A stretch of DNA of 64,000 nucleotides, from assembly GCA_003158175.1 (NCBI GenBank), contig PMHJ01000037.1, positions 242,433 to 306,432 on the forward strand, written 5' to 3'. Origin of the DNA: Candidatus Cybelea septentrionalis. Its GTDB lineage: Bacteria; Vulcanimicrobiota; Vulcanimicrobiia; Vulcanimicrobiales; Vulcanimicrobiaceae. The translations under genes were made by a program, and so were the position numbers. Below, piece by piece: positions 26,653 to 35,044 of this stretch. Numbering within the stretch: position 1 is the first letter of the stretch; each line of letters opens with the position of its first letter. The notes under the pieces are model-generated. The model saw only the letters and a list, made by a program, of their open reading frames with translations. It had not been told where the DNA came from and searched no databases.

Positions 26653-28821
26653 ATGGGTAAACGTCAAAAGCTGCTTTGCTCTGCGGGTGTTGCCGTGGGC
26701 TGCGTCGTCTTAGCCTTAGCGCCTGCCGCGCCTTCCCGTTCGGCGGACAATGATGCAGCAATTCGCGCGGCATACAAAACGATGGAACGAGCGCTGCTCG
26801 CAAAGAACGCAGCGCAACTGTCACAGATTTTAGCACCTGGTTTCTACCAATGCTTGCTCGACGGTACTATCGAGAGCCGGGATGCTTATATCCGAGACGA
26901 GACGGACGCCGATCCAGGAGTAACCCTGTCGTCGCTCACCTATCAGCCGTTGAAAATCACGGTGCGAGGTAACGAAGCCGTTGCCGAGGTGACACATACC
27001 TACGTCGGCACGTACGCCGTTAACGGAATTCCAAAGCCGTTTAACGGCACGGTGCATCTGGCGGAGCAATGGACGGTGGGCAGCGATGGCACATGGAAAC
27101 TAGTCTTGAGCACCCCGCAGGACGCCGTTTCATACGTAGATGGTAAACAGATCGTAAACCAACGACAGCAGGCTCCGCCGACAAGTGCGCTTATTGCGGA
27201 GCTGCAAGCCCATGCGCTAGTGATTCCTACGCTCGCCTTCGATGCGGATTCCGCTCAGCTTGCAAAAGTCGGCGCTGCCGTCGGCGATTCCCACATTGTT
27301 GGTATGGGTGAAGGCAGCCACGGTACGAGCCAGTTCTTTGCGTTCAAGGACCGCCTGTTCAAGTACCTCGTCGAAAGGAAAGGCTTCACGGTCTTTGCGA
27401 TGGAGGCGTATTGGGGCGCTGGCCTTTATGTGGATCGCTACATCAAAACCGGGCGCGGTACCGCGGAACAGGCCGTCGCCTCACTCGCCTTTTGGACCTG
27501 GGATACCCCCCAGGTAGTGGACCTTGTGCGGTGGATGCGCGAGTACAACGCTAAACCCGGAAACCATCCGATCTTGAGCTTCGTGGGCATTGACATGCAA
27601 AGCGCAATGGGCGCGATCGGCTATCTGGCAACGTACTTCAGCTTGCATGACTCCGCGCACGCGGCCGGTGTCAATGAGGCACTCAACTGCGTGGCCGCTG
27701 CGGCGGCATACTTCCGCGCCAAGCCGGACGCAGGATGCCGGGAAAAGGTCGTGGCTGTCGGCGACCGCCTTGGTGCACTCAAGAACGTTCCTGACCTTGG
27801 CGTCGCGCAGCATTCTGTGGCGATCATTCTGCAGTATCTCGATTGGAAGAACACACCGGAAGAGGATCAACTTGGAGCCCGCGATCGCGCCATGGCAGAG
27901 AACCTTAAATGGCTGGTCGCTTTCCACCCAGACGCCAAGATCGCTGTCTGGGCGCATAACTACCACATTGGGACTAGCGCAAAGGAATTGCCGTCTCGAC
28001 CGATGGGCTCGTACCTGCGCGCGGCGTTTGGCCGTGGCTACTACGCGATCGGGCAGACGTTTGGGAGCGGGACAGTGCGCGCAATAGTTAGTCCTCACGG
28101 CCTCCAGGCCGTAACCGTGCCTCTGAGCCCTGGCGATACTATCGCTGCCGCTTTCAGGTGGCTTAACGGTACGGCGGCCTTTATCGATCTTCGAGGACTC
28201 GCGGCGACTGGCGCGTTACAGGCCTTCTTTTCAACCGATCGCAGCATTGAAGAGATCGGCGCGACGATCGATCCCCTACATCCCGCGTACGTCGTACCGA
28301 TGATTGTGCCCAATATGTTCGATGGCTTGGTTTACATACCAGTGAGCACTGCCGCAACCGATGGATCCCGTTATTCGGAGATGCAACGCGAAATACGGAC
28401 AAAAGACGGCAGCGCCTGGGAGGTGTCCGGCCTCGGTTTTAATGATGTGACGGCGGAGCCTTCCACTGACAGCGCGACGCTTGCGAATAGCGACGCGCTA
28501 AACTCATCTACCAACCAGCTGTTACGGCGCTTCGATGCCGCGGGCTATGCTGGGGTAACCGTGCGTGTTACCGGTGAAACGCGAGCTAAAGGCTTGTTGG
28601 GTTTTGTATACCCATTTAGTCAGGCCGTGGCACCGAGCGGTTCGGTCGCGAGTTCGTCCCAAGGGAAAGCGACAAGTGGCGCGGGCAATAATACGTGGCA
28701 AAAGTTTGCAATTAATCTGAACGTACCGCGTAACGCCCGGTTCGTCGACGTAGGCTTCTGGGCGGAGGGACTAGGAAGCGTCGAAGTCCGAAAACTCAAA
28801 GTGACGCGCCCGTCGAGCTAA
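26653..28821 (+). CDS. Secreted erythromycin-esterase family protein with N-terminal NTF2-like domain
   Basis: A predicted periplasmic or secreted protein of ~722 aa. I start at ATG 26653 (MGKRQKLL) because a signal peptide follows directly; an upstream in-frame start would bury it. After the signal (cleavage near PSRSADN) comes a ~125-aa SnoaL/NTF2-like (DUF4440) domain. Then an erythromycin-esterase domain follows with VGMGEGSHGTSQFF (Glu and His), MEAYWG, GIDMQS and WAHNYHIG. A C-terminal ~150-aa beta-rich domain ends it. Ere enzymes hydrolyse macrolide lactones, but many family members have other or unknown substrates, so resistance is only a possibility. Confidence 0.85.
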   Translation: MGKRQKLLCSAGVAVGCVVLALAPAAPSRSADNDAAIRAAYKTMERALLAKNAAQLSQILAPGFYQCLLDGTIESRDAYIRDETDADPGVTLSSLTYQPLKITVRGNEAVAEVTHTYVGTYAVNGIPKPFNGTVHLAEQWTVGSDGTWKLVLSTPQDAVSYVDGKQIVNQRQQAPPTSALIAELQAHALVIPTLAFDADSAQLAKVGAAVGDSHIVGMGEGSHGTSQFFAFKDRLFKYLVERKGFTVFAMEAYWGAGLYVDRYIKTGRGTAEQAVASLAFWTWDTPQVVDLVRWMREYNAKPGNHPILSFVGIDMQSAMGAIGYLATYFSLHDSAHAAGVNEALNCVAAAAAYFRAKPDAGCREKVVAVGDRLGALKNVPDLGVAQHSVAIILQYLDWKNTPEEDQLGARDRAMAENLKWLVAFHPDAKIAVWAHNYHIGTSAKELPSRPMGSYLRAAFGRGYYAIGQTFGSGTVRAIVSPHGLQAVTVPLSPGDTIAAAFRWLNGTAAFIDLRGLAATGALQAFFSTDRSIEEIGATIDPLHPAYVVPMIVPNMFDGLVYIPVSTAATDGSRYSEMQREIRTKDGSAWEVSGLGFNDVTAEPSTDSATLANSDALNSSTNQLLRRFDAAGYAGVTVRVTGETRAKGLLGFVYPFSQAVAPSGSVASSSQGKATSGAGNNTWQKFAINLNVPRNARFVDVGFWAEGLGSVEVRKLKVTRPSS

Positions 28822-28970
28822 TCGCTCCCCCTTGCTGCCTACCCCTCTGCACGGCTTCGCGAAAGCGGGCCGTGTTGCTATGCAGGCATTGCTGCATTGC
28901 GGGCATCGCAGCGTGGCATTGCAGTTCCGCGCACCTGAAAACCGGCGACGGTGATGCCGCAGGTGGGCGT

Positions 28971-29160
28971 TCCTTTCGCGCCCGAGGCGCTCGCCGTTGT
29001 TTGATAGATCCTAGCCACGCCCGTCGAGGCGCGCAAGGAGCGGCTTCCGGTCCTCACTGCGCTCCGGTCCATGCCTCTCCGCTTCGCTTCGTCCTTGCGC
29101 GCCTCGCCGGTCGCGGCTGTGCCGGATCCATCAACGGCGAGCGCCTCGAGCGCGAAAGGA
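28971..29160 (+). repeat. Long nested inverted repeat in the leader of the gene at 29170
   Basis: Outer arms at 28971-28999 and 29132-29160 pair over 29 bp with one mismatch. Inside them, arms at 29025-29039 and 29092-29106 pair perfectly over 15 bp. The whole 190 bp can form one large hairpin or cruciform. The 3' outer arm ends in AAAGGA, part of the AAAGGAG ribosome binding site (29155-29161) of the next gene; the 5' arm starts with its complement TCCTTT. The 28,822-29,169 interval contains nothing else I can support. Confidence 0.85.
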
Positions 29161-29169
29161 GAATCGACG

Positions 29170-29610
29170 ATGTCTCAACTTTATACGATCAAAGATGAAC
29201 GGACTGTCTACTGCCGAGCGGCCATGAAAGCTAACGGCGGTGAATGGAATCCCGTGACTCGTGAGTGGATCTTCCACGACGCGAGCGATCACGCGAATGC
29301 CGCAGCCGAGCTGTACCGGGTGACGCGTCCCACCATCGGGATGCGCGAAGCACTGCAGGCTATGGTTACCGACGGCACGGGAGCCCTCGCGTGGGGCTTC
29401 GATCCGGTGGAGAAGCCGCTTGCGATCGATGAGCTCGACCGCAGCGAGGCCTCCAAGCTTCTCGCTGCCGGCTATGCGGTGCGTCGCGTTCTTGGCGTGC
29501 ATCCGCTCGACGATGTCGAGCAGCCCAGCGATGAGCCCGCAAGCTTCGACTCGTCCGAGTTCGAAGCGCGCGAGCAAGCGCGCCGTCGACGTCGCCGGAA
29601 CGCCGCATAA
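29170..29610 (+). CDS. Hypothetical element protein with hairpin-masked ribosome binding site
   Basis: A 146-aa protein. The start is ATG 29170, 8 nt after AAAGGAG; an upstream in-frame ATG lies inside the inverted repeat and is rejected. The sequence (YCRAAMKANGGEWNPVTREW, then a helical middle and a very basic RRRRRRNAA end) matches no domain I know. Its leader folds over the ribosome binding site, so expression is likely controlled at translation. A terminator hairpin follows. Confidence 0.65.
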   Translation: MSQLYTIKDERTVYCRAAMKANGGEWNPVTREWIFHDASDHANAAAELYRVTRPTIGMREALQAMVTDGTGALAWGFDPVEKPLAIDELDRSEASKLLAAGYAVRRVLGVHPLDDVEQPSDEPASFDSSEFEAREQARRRRRRNAA

Positions 29611-29638
29611 CAGCGGCTCAGCAAAACAAACGTTCACG

Positions 29639-29672
29639 AGAGCTCGCCACACCCGGCGGGCTCTTCCCTTTC
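29639..29672 (+). terminator. Terminator/attenuator hairpin
   Basis: AGAGCTCGCC-ACACCC-GGCGGGCTCT is a 10-bp stem with one G-U pair, followed by a short pyrimidine-rich tract. It lies between the genes at 29170 and 29694. Confidence 0.55.
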
Positions 29673-29693
29673 TATACCGTCGGAGATGTCTCA

Positions 29694-30230
29694 ATGATTA
29701 CGACATTCCAAGACGTCACAAGCCATGACACGGAGCCGCGCTCGCGCAACCGGCTGACGACGCGATCGCTACGCGACGATGAAATCCGCGCGATCGCCGA
29801 TGCCAACTACCGTGGCGATAATCCGCTGCGATTCGACTGCGTCAGGCAGGCGGCCCTCATGTTTGAGCGTGCGGGCTACAGCATCAGCCTCTCGCCGGAA
29901 GTCAGCCCCTTGGCAGTCCCGCCGCAACCGATCGTCGTCGGCGACCTGGTCGTCGATGTGATGCATCGTACCGTGCGCTTCGGCCGCCGCGAGCTCGACC
30001 TGAAACCACGCGAGTTTGGTCTGCTCGAAATCCTCGCACGCCATCCCGGCCAGGTTTTCTCTCGCGCGCACCTGCTCGACTGCGTCTGGCCGCGCGACTA
30101 TGACGGTGACGAGCGCACCGTCGACGTCCACATCGCTCGCCTCCGCGGCCGCCTCGGTGCGCGGCTTATCCTGACCGTTCACGGCGCCGGCTACAAGCTG
30201 GCCGCACCCTGTGCAAACCTCGCCGCCTAA
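29694..30230 (+). CDS. Orphan OmpR/PhoB-type winged-helix protein without receiver domain
   Basis: A 178-aa protein. The C-terminal ~95 residues are a Trans_reg_C winged helix: LDLKPREFGLLEILARHPG, VFSRAHLLDCVWP, DERTVDVHIARLRGRLG and VHGAGYKL. The N-terminal ~75 residues are not a response-regulator receiver: no DD...D...T/S...K pattern. It is thus a stand-alone DNA-binding regulator of the element, perhaps sensing something other than phosphorylation. A terminator follows. Confidence 0.85.
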   Translation: MITTFQDVTSHDTEPRSRNRLTTRSLRDDEIRAIADANYRGDNPLRFDCVRQAALMFERAGYSISLSPEVSPLAVPPQPIVVGDLVVDVMHRTVRFGRRELDLKPREFGLLEILARHPGQVFSRAHLLDCVWPRDYDGDERTVDVHIARLRGRLGARLILTVHGAGYKLAAPCANLAA

Positions 30231-30254
30231 AAAAGCGGCACTTGCCATAGAGCC

Positions 30255-30292
30255 ACGCTTCGGCGCTCGATCACGAGCGCCACGGCGTTTTT
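30255..30292 (+). terminator. Rho-independent terminator
   Basis: The perfect stem GGCGCTC-GATCAC-GAGCGCC has an additional outer ACGC/GCGT pair and is followed by TTTTT. It lies just after the winged-helix gene. Confidence 0.65.
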
Positions 30293-30324
30293 CACATCCT
30301 AACACCAGGAAACAGGAGATAACC

Positions 30325-30972
30325 ATGCCACGAAACCGCAAATCAAACTCGAACGGTACCGCGCTCGCGACCCTCGAGCCGTCCGCGCTGCCGACGATCA
30401 GTCGTTCCGAGGCGAACAAGCTGCTCAAGCAGCGTGCCCAGGACCTCTACCACGAAGCGCGAGCGGAGCGCGAGGATCGCATCCGCCAGTTTGAAACCGA
30501 GTACGGGCGCGCCGACCGGATCGACCACACGCTGCTGCGCGACCTCCAGCACCTGCAGACGCGCTTTGCCGCGATCGCCGCACGTCAGTTCAAGTATGCC
30601 GCCGACAACCACGAGCCGAAGGTCTCGAAGTTTACCAAGCAGCTCGGCGAGATCATCGGCGAACTCAGCTCGCATCTCGCGACCGAGCGCGCTTTGGAAC
30701 TCTTCGCACCGGTCGAGGAACGAGACTTCGTCGGAGCCGGCGGCACGATCGGCCGCAAGGGCCTCGACGATTCGATCCTAGCCAACTACAATGTTATCGA
30801 CGATCCGCTCGGCCCGAAGAACGTGACGCCGACGCCGATCTACCAAGACGCGGACGAAGTTTGCCTCCACGGCGACGTCGAGCCGTACGAGGATGATCCG
30901 TCGCGCGGCGCCTGCGCCGAGTGCGGTGAGGAGTTCGACCTCGCGACCGCCGGCAACACCGAGGACACGTGA
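30325..30972 (+). CDS. Hypothetical element protein with possible C-terminal zinc finger
   Basis: A 215-aa protein starting at ATG 30325 behind a clear AGGAGAT ribosome binding site. The N-terminal half is a charged helical region (KLLKQRAQDLYHEARAERED). The end carries C-x-H and C-x2-C groups (VCLHGDVEPYED, ACAECGEEF), which may bind zinc. It is followed with overlapping stop/start by the gene at 30975. Not recognised. Confidence 0.6.
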   Translation: MPRNRKSNSNGTALATLEPSALPTISRSEANKLLKQRAQDLYHEARAEREDRIRQFETEYGRADRIDHTLLRDLQHLQTRFAAIAARQFKYAADNHEPKVSKFTKQLGEIIGELSSHLATERALELFAPVEERDFVGAGGTIGRKGLDDSILANYNVIDDPLGPKNVTPTPIYQDADEVCLHGDVEPYEDDPSRGACAECGEEFDLATAGNTEDT

Positions 30973-30974
30973 TG

Positions 30975-31190
30975 ATGAGCAAGGCGGTCGCGGTGCAGAG
31001 CCGAGGCCGCCTCATCGGCATTAGCGTGGAGTTTCTCCATGCTGCGCGCGAGCTCGCGATTCGGCGCGCCGCGCGTGACGCCCACCGCACTGAGTGCGAT
31101 ACCGATGCCCTGGAATGCAGTATCTGCCGAATGCACGCTGCGCGCATCGCCGACGCGAAGGCGGCGCTTCGGAGCGACGCATTCGCGTAA
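30975..31190 (+). CDS. Small Cys-containing hypothetical protein
   Basis: A ~71-aa protein. Possible starts are GTG 30969, ATG 30972 or ATG 30975, all overlapping or abutting the stop of the previous gene, so translation is probably coupled. It contains CDTDALECSICRMHAARIAD, a possible zinc knuckle (C-x2-C). Function unknown. Confidence 0.5.
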   Translation: MSKAVAVQSRGRLIGISVEFLHAARELAIRRAARDAHRTECDTDALECSICRMHAARIADAKAALRSDAFA

Positions 31191-31222
31191 CGCGGCGTTA
31201 GCGGCCGCGCAGCGCGACCGCT

Positions 31223-31618
31223 TCACTGACTCATCTCGTCGAGTACCTGCGGCGGCTCGGTCTTGCCGAGGAGCCGCTCAAGGCCGTCACCGGAGAGCAC
31301 CAGCCGCGTGCCGTCGACATGATAATCGACCACCGCGCTGCCGAGCTCTTCGGTGATCTTGAGCGTATTCGGGGCGATGACCTGATACTGGCCGGTCGAC
31401 GTCGTCGCCGAATGCCAGCCCGCAGCCGCGAACGCGTCGATTGCGCTGATCGTCACCGTGTCTTTGGGCAGGAACTCGATCGATACGATCGCGGGCCGCC
31501 TCGCGACAACACGATGGTTGACCCATTCCCCAAGCAGAGCATCCTCGCCCGATCCATGCGTGCATCCGCCGAGAATCACAAGCGCCGCTGCGGCGTAGCA
31601 ATGCCCGTACAGCTTCAT
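31223..31618 (-). CDS. Small lipoprotein
   Basis: A 131-aa protein with a lipoprotein signal peptide: basic start MKLYGH, hydrophobic core and lipobox LVILGGC. The mature part is beta-rich (WHSATTSTGQYQVI, LKITEELGSAVVDYHVDG) like small lipocalin-like or DUF-type lipoproteins. Its ATG overlaps the stop of the upstream gene (ATGA). On ICEs such proteins may serve entry exclusion or cell-envelope roles; this is inference. Confidence 0.65.
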   Translation of the reverse strand: MKLYGHCYAAAALVILGGCTHGSGEDALLGEWVNHRVVARRPAIVSIEFLPKDTVTISAIDAFAAAGWHSATTSTGQYQVIAPNTLKITEELGSAVVDYHVDGTRLVLSGDGLERLLGKTEPPQVLDEMSQ

Positions 31619-31968
31619 GGCTTTTTCGTATCCGGCCGCTGCACGGCGGAGGAACCGCCATTGCGCGTTTGCAGCGGCTTGCGTCGCGCGGCGTTTCTTC
31701 CGCCCTGTTTCTGCGTGTCCGGCGTCTGTTTGCGCCGCCGCTGCACGGCGAGGCGCAGCGTATTCGTCTTGATCGGGTAGCCACTCTCGCTCATCTGTTT
31801 GGCGATCTCGGCGTACGTGGCCCCGCGCTCTTGCGCTGCACGAATCTTTCCTTCGATGCGCGAGACCAGCACGTCGAGCTCGCGGCGCGACGCCGGCTTC
31901 GGCGACATCGCGTCGAGGCTATCCCCGATCTTTGCGATCAACTCATCCGACAGCATTTCTTGCCTCAT
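31615..31968 (-). CDS. Putative DNA-binding accessory protein (HTH-like)
   Basis: A 117-aa basic protein. An N-terminal helical part is followed by a helix-turn-helix-like run (GATYAEIAKQMSESGYPIKT, then TLRLAVQRRRKQ) and a long basic tail. Proteins with this pattern occur beside mobilisation genes of conjugative plasmids. It is divergent from the mob operon, upstream of the small lipoprotein gene. An alternative start four codons later has a better ribosome binding site (GAGG). Confidence 0.6.
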   Translation of the reverse strand: MRQEMLSDELIAKIGDSLDAMSPKPASRRELDVLVSRIEGKIRAAQERGATYAEIAKQMSESGYPIKTNTLRLAVQRRRKQTPDTQKQGGRNAARRKPLQTRNGGSSAVQRPDTKKP

Positions 31969-31999
31969 TATTGCCTGGATTTGTATCCATATGAAATGA

Positions 32000-32027
32000 T
32001 TGACTTTCCTATGGAGGTTGTTATGAT
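32000..32027 (+). promoter_or_regulatory. Sigma-70-type promoter toward the mobilisation operon
   Basis: TTGACT, a 16-bp spacer and TATGAT lie 216 bp upstream of the mobilisation gene at 32243. The leader between contains the inverted repeats at 32118-32229. Confidence 0.5.
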
Positions 32028-32117
32028 TCTAGCATGGCTCTTGCACCGGCGCACCAGGCAGGCAACACGCCCCAACTCTTTTTCACGACGCAAGCCGGTG
32101 GCTGTGCGTACAACGCC

Positions 32118-32229
32118 TGCGGCGTCGTCCGCCCAGCGCAGGGGAGCGAGGTCGCGTCGCCTTCGGCGCCGCTCAGCTCGCGTGCGGACGTGCCGGCGTC
32201 GGGGTCGCTTCGCTCAGCCCGACGCCGCA
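32118..32229. repeat. Competing inverted repeats upstream of mob genes (oriT candidate region)
   Basis: TGCGGCGTCG (32118-32127) pairs with CGACGCCGCA (32220-32229). The same 3' segment can instead pair locally as GGCGTCGGG (32195-32203) with CCCGACGCC (32218-32226), whose loop is TCGCTTCGCT-like. The location directly before a relaxosome protein and relaxase gene makes this the best place to look for the transfer origin; a nic site is not identifiable by eye. Confidence 0.45.
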
Positions 32230-32242
32230 CGACGAGCGCGCA

Positions 32243-32584
32243 ATGAATGCCGGGTTTTCGCCCTCGAAGCGTAGCGAGCGGCTTTACATCCGGCTCACGG
32301 CCGACGAAGCCGAGTACGTCGCCGGCCTTGCTGATGTGCGCGGGTTGAGCGTTTCGGACTTCGTACGGAAACGCGTTCTTCGAGGCAGCGGCTGTCGATC
32401 GCTAATAGTGAGGCGCCGTGTACTGCCGACCGATGTGGCTGGCACCATCCGCGAGCTAAGCGCGATCGCGTGCGACCTACGCCATCTCGTTGCGCTCGCC
32501 GAGGCGAACAAAGCCATCGCCCCGGATCACCTCACTATATGCCTGGCGGCGGTGCACGCGGCGCTCGACGGGTTTAGCGTATGA
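32243..32584 (+). CDS. MobC-like mobilisation protein (ribbon-helix-helix)
   Basis: A 113-aa relaxosome accessory protein. RLYIRLTADEAEYVAGLADV followed by LSVSDFVRKRVL is the strand-helix-helix of MobC/TraJ-type proteins. A helical C-terminal region (TIRELSAIACDLRHLVALAE) is also typical of MobC. It binds oriT and assists the relaxase. Its stop overlaps the relaxase start (ATGA), showing a mob operon. Confidence 0.8.
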   Translation: MNAGFSPSKRSERLYIRLTADEAEYVAGLADVRGLSVSDFVRKRVLRGSGCRSLIVRRRVLPTDVAGTIRELSAIACDLRHLVALAEANKAIAPDHLTICLAAVHAALDGFSV

Positions 32585-35043
32585 TCACGAAATCCGTTCC
32601 GGCGCGAGCGCACACGCGGACCTTTGCCGTCGGCGTCGACTACATTACGCGGCATACGCACCAGCGTGCCGTCGCGATGGCTGGGCACAGCTTCGAGCGA
32701 GGCGTGAACTATGCCAACGCGCCGGAGAAGGCCGAGTGGGTCCATCTGCGTGGCGTCATGTCGGTTGAGACGGCGGCCATCGAGATGGAGGCCGTCGCGG
32801 CGTTGTCATCGCGCTGTCGCGACCCTGTCTACCACCTGATCATCGCTTACGCCAAGCGCGAGCGGACAACGCGCGAGCAGGTCGTCAGCGACGCGGAGCG
32901 CCTGCTCAAGGCGATCGGTATGGAGAAGAGCCAGTACGTGCTCGCGGCGCATAAGGATACGGATGACTTCCACGCGCACGTGATTGCTAACCGCGTTGGT
33001 CTCGATGGCCGGGCCAACGACCTGTGGCATGAGCGGATCGTCCGCGAGCGTGTTTGCGCGGAGATCGCGGCCGAGCGCGGTTGGGATATCGTCGTGGGCC
33101 ACCACAACCGCGACATCGTCCAGCGCATCGAGCGCCTACACGAGCTGCCAGCTGAGCCGCAGCGGCGGCTGAGCGATGGCGCGTACCGCCGGCTGCACGA
33201 ACGCGGGGCGCTGCCATGGCAAGAGAGCGCACGACCCTACGTGCTCGATGCCGTCGATCGCGCACACGATTGGAGCGACCTACATCAGCGCCTTGCCGCC
33301 CATGGTGTCGTCGTGAAGCTCGTTCGACGTGGCGAGCGCGTCCAAGGCCTGGCATTCGCCGAAGGCCTCGATCGCAGAGCACCCGGGTGCGCAGCGTCCC
33401 GTATCGATGCGCGCTGTGCACTGTCAGCGCTCGAACGCCGCTTCGGGCCGTTCGCGCCATCGCGCGATCCCGTTCCAGACATTGCGCGTGTCACGCCATG
33501 GAGCGATACAGTTCGTCCCACGATTCTCACCGCCGTTGACGCCGCGACGTCGTGGGAGGATCTCACTGCGCGGCTCGACCAGCACGGTATCGTCATCAAA
33601 GTCGTGCAGCGTGGTGCCCGCGTGCAGGGCCTCGCGTTTGCGCAAGGCCGAGATGCCACTGCCCCGGGATGTGGAGCGTCGCGCATCGATCCGCGTTGCA
33701 AAAAGGCTGCACTCGAGCAGCGCTTAGGGCCATTCCCACGAGCAGGGCGGCAACACGAACGTATCACCGAGCCGAACGTCCGCGCCGACCCACATTTCCG
33801 TAATCGCATTCGCCTGCGCGAGCGAGTGGAGCGTGACGCCTGCACCAATCGAGGCTGGGCGATGCACGAGGCTCGTTCCATCGCTGACCACGCTCGGATG
33901 CGCTCCGAGTATGCCGCGTACCGCGACCGTTTCGCTGCTGAACGCGACCGCGTCACTGGCGCACAGCGAAACGCTGCCTGGGAGCGCGAGCGCGCGCTGC
34001 GGCAGCAGGAAACCCAGCGCCGCCGCGAAGCACGCCAGTTGCTCCGTGCGGCGGCGCGCCTGGGCACGCGCGGTCTGCTCGCACATCAGCTTGCGTATTG
34101 GTCGATCGACGCCGTCATAGCACGCCGGCGCGCGCAGGAGCATGTCGCAGCACGTGTCCGCTGGGAAGCCACCAAGATCGTGCTGGCGTCACAGCGACGG
34201 CTGGCGCGCGAGGAGAAGCCGATGGACTATCGTTCGTTTGTCACCCACAGAGCGCGCACTGGCGATCCGGCAGCGTGGACCGTGCTAGACTCGCTCGTAA
34301 CGCCAACGCGTGAGCAGCAACGCCGTGCGCCGCGAAGTGAACCGCAGCGCGCGACCCTTAATGAAGTACGCGCCCGGCTCGACGTCATCCGGGGCGAGGA
34401 GGAGGCGCGTTGCAAGCGTGCCAACGCCGAGCGCGACGGGCTTCAACGCATCGCACAGCCACTGTCCCTGGACGATGTCCTTGCCGCAGAGCGCCAGCGC
34501 ATCCGACAGCGCGTCGCCGATGCGACTCGGTTTACGGATGTGGAGCGGGTTCGGCTCACGCACCTCAGCAAAGAGAAGCGATCCTGGAACCCGCTAACAA
34601 AGGCCGTAGCGGCAAAGGCGGAGGCGGAGTTGCACGCCGCACACCGCTCCCGCTACGACCAGGCAACTGCCGAAGCGATGCGCGAGTTCGACGAACGAAA
34701 CGTGCCGCAGATCGTCCAGCGCGTCGCTTCCGACGAACGCCGGTACGGGCAATACGTCGCCGCGTCACTGAACCTTGAGCGGGAGATGAACGAAGCGCGT
34801 GTTATTTATAGGCAGCGAATACCGCAGGTCGAGCATCAGGTGAGCGTCCTTGAGCATGCGGGGCTTTCCAAGCTGGACGTCCTCGATGCCACACCAAATG
34901 CGAGCCTCAACCAGCTTGCGGCCGCCATCGATAAGCAGTATCGGGCTGTGCCGGACCCGGTAAAACATGAAATTGAGCGCGCCCTTCGTCGGGAGCGCGA
35001 CCGCGGCCGTTGGCGAGAATCGATATCGATGGGGGACCTGTAG
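32581..35043 (+). CDS. MobP-family relaxase
   Basis: An 820-aa DNA-nicking relaxase for conjugative transfer. The catalytic Tyr is probably Y21 in VDYITR. The metal-binding motif is HKDTDDFHAHV (about residues 123-133), preceded by YHLIIAYAKRE. After the relaxase domain come two copies of a ~75-aa unit (see the repeat entry), then a long charged helical region to the end. Length and architecture fit TraI/RlxS-like relaxases of ICEs. It is coupled to the MobC-like gene and followed by a membrane protein gene. Confidence 0.92.
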   Translation: MITKSVPARAHTRTFAVGVDYITRHTHQRAVAMAGHSFERGVNYANAPEKAEWVHLRGVMSVETAAIEMEAVAALSSRCRDPVYHLIIAYAKRERTTREQVVSDAERLLKAIGMEKSQYVLAAHKDTDDFHAHVIANRVGLDGRANDLWHERIVRERVCAEIAAERGWDIVVGHHNRDIVQRIERLHELPAEPQRRLSDGAYRRLHERGALPWQESARPYVLDAVDRAHDWSDLHQRLAAHGVVVKLVRRGERVQGLAFAEGLDRRAPGCAASRIDARCALSALERRFGPFAPSRDPVPDIARVTPWSDTVRPTILTAVDAATSWEDLTARLDQHGIVIKVVQRGARVQGLAFAQGRDATAPGCGASRIDPRCKKAALEQRLGPFPRAGRQHERITEPNVRADPHFRNRIRLRERVERDACTNRGWAMHEARSIADHARMRSEYAAYRDRFAAERDRVTGAQRNAAWERERALRQQETQRRREARQLLRAAARLGTRGLLAHQLAYWSIDAVIARRRAQEHVAARVRWEATKIVLASQRRLAREEKPMDYRSFVTHRARTGDPAAWTVLDSLVTPTREQQRRAPRSEPQRATLNEVRARLDVIRGEEEARCKRANAERDGLQRIAQPLSLDDVLAAERQRIRQRVADATRFTDVERVRLTHLSKEKRSWNPLTKAVAAKAEAELHAAHRSRYDQATAEAMREFDERNVPQIVQRVASDERRYGQYVAASLNLEREMNEARVIYRQRIPQVEHQVSVLEHAGLSKLDVLDATPNASLNQLAAAIDKQYRAVPDPVKHEIERALRRERDRGRWRESISMGDL
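33229..33738 (+). repeat. Two tandem ~75-aa repeats inside the relaxase
   Basis: Copies at about 33229-33456 and 33511-33738 encode the parallel runs VKLVRRGERVQGLAFAEG / IKVVQRGARVQGLAFAQG, RRAPGCAASRIDARC / ATAPGCGASRIDPRC and LERRFGPF / LEQRLGPF. The DNA has diverged, so this is an old internal duplication. Confidence 0.85.
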
Positions 35044-35044
35044 T

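Noticed and set aside
29071-29169. Upstream in-frame start for the gene at 29170
   Set aside because: It lies inside the long inverted repeat, while a strong ribosome binding site precedes ATG 29170.
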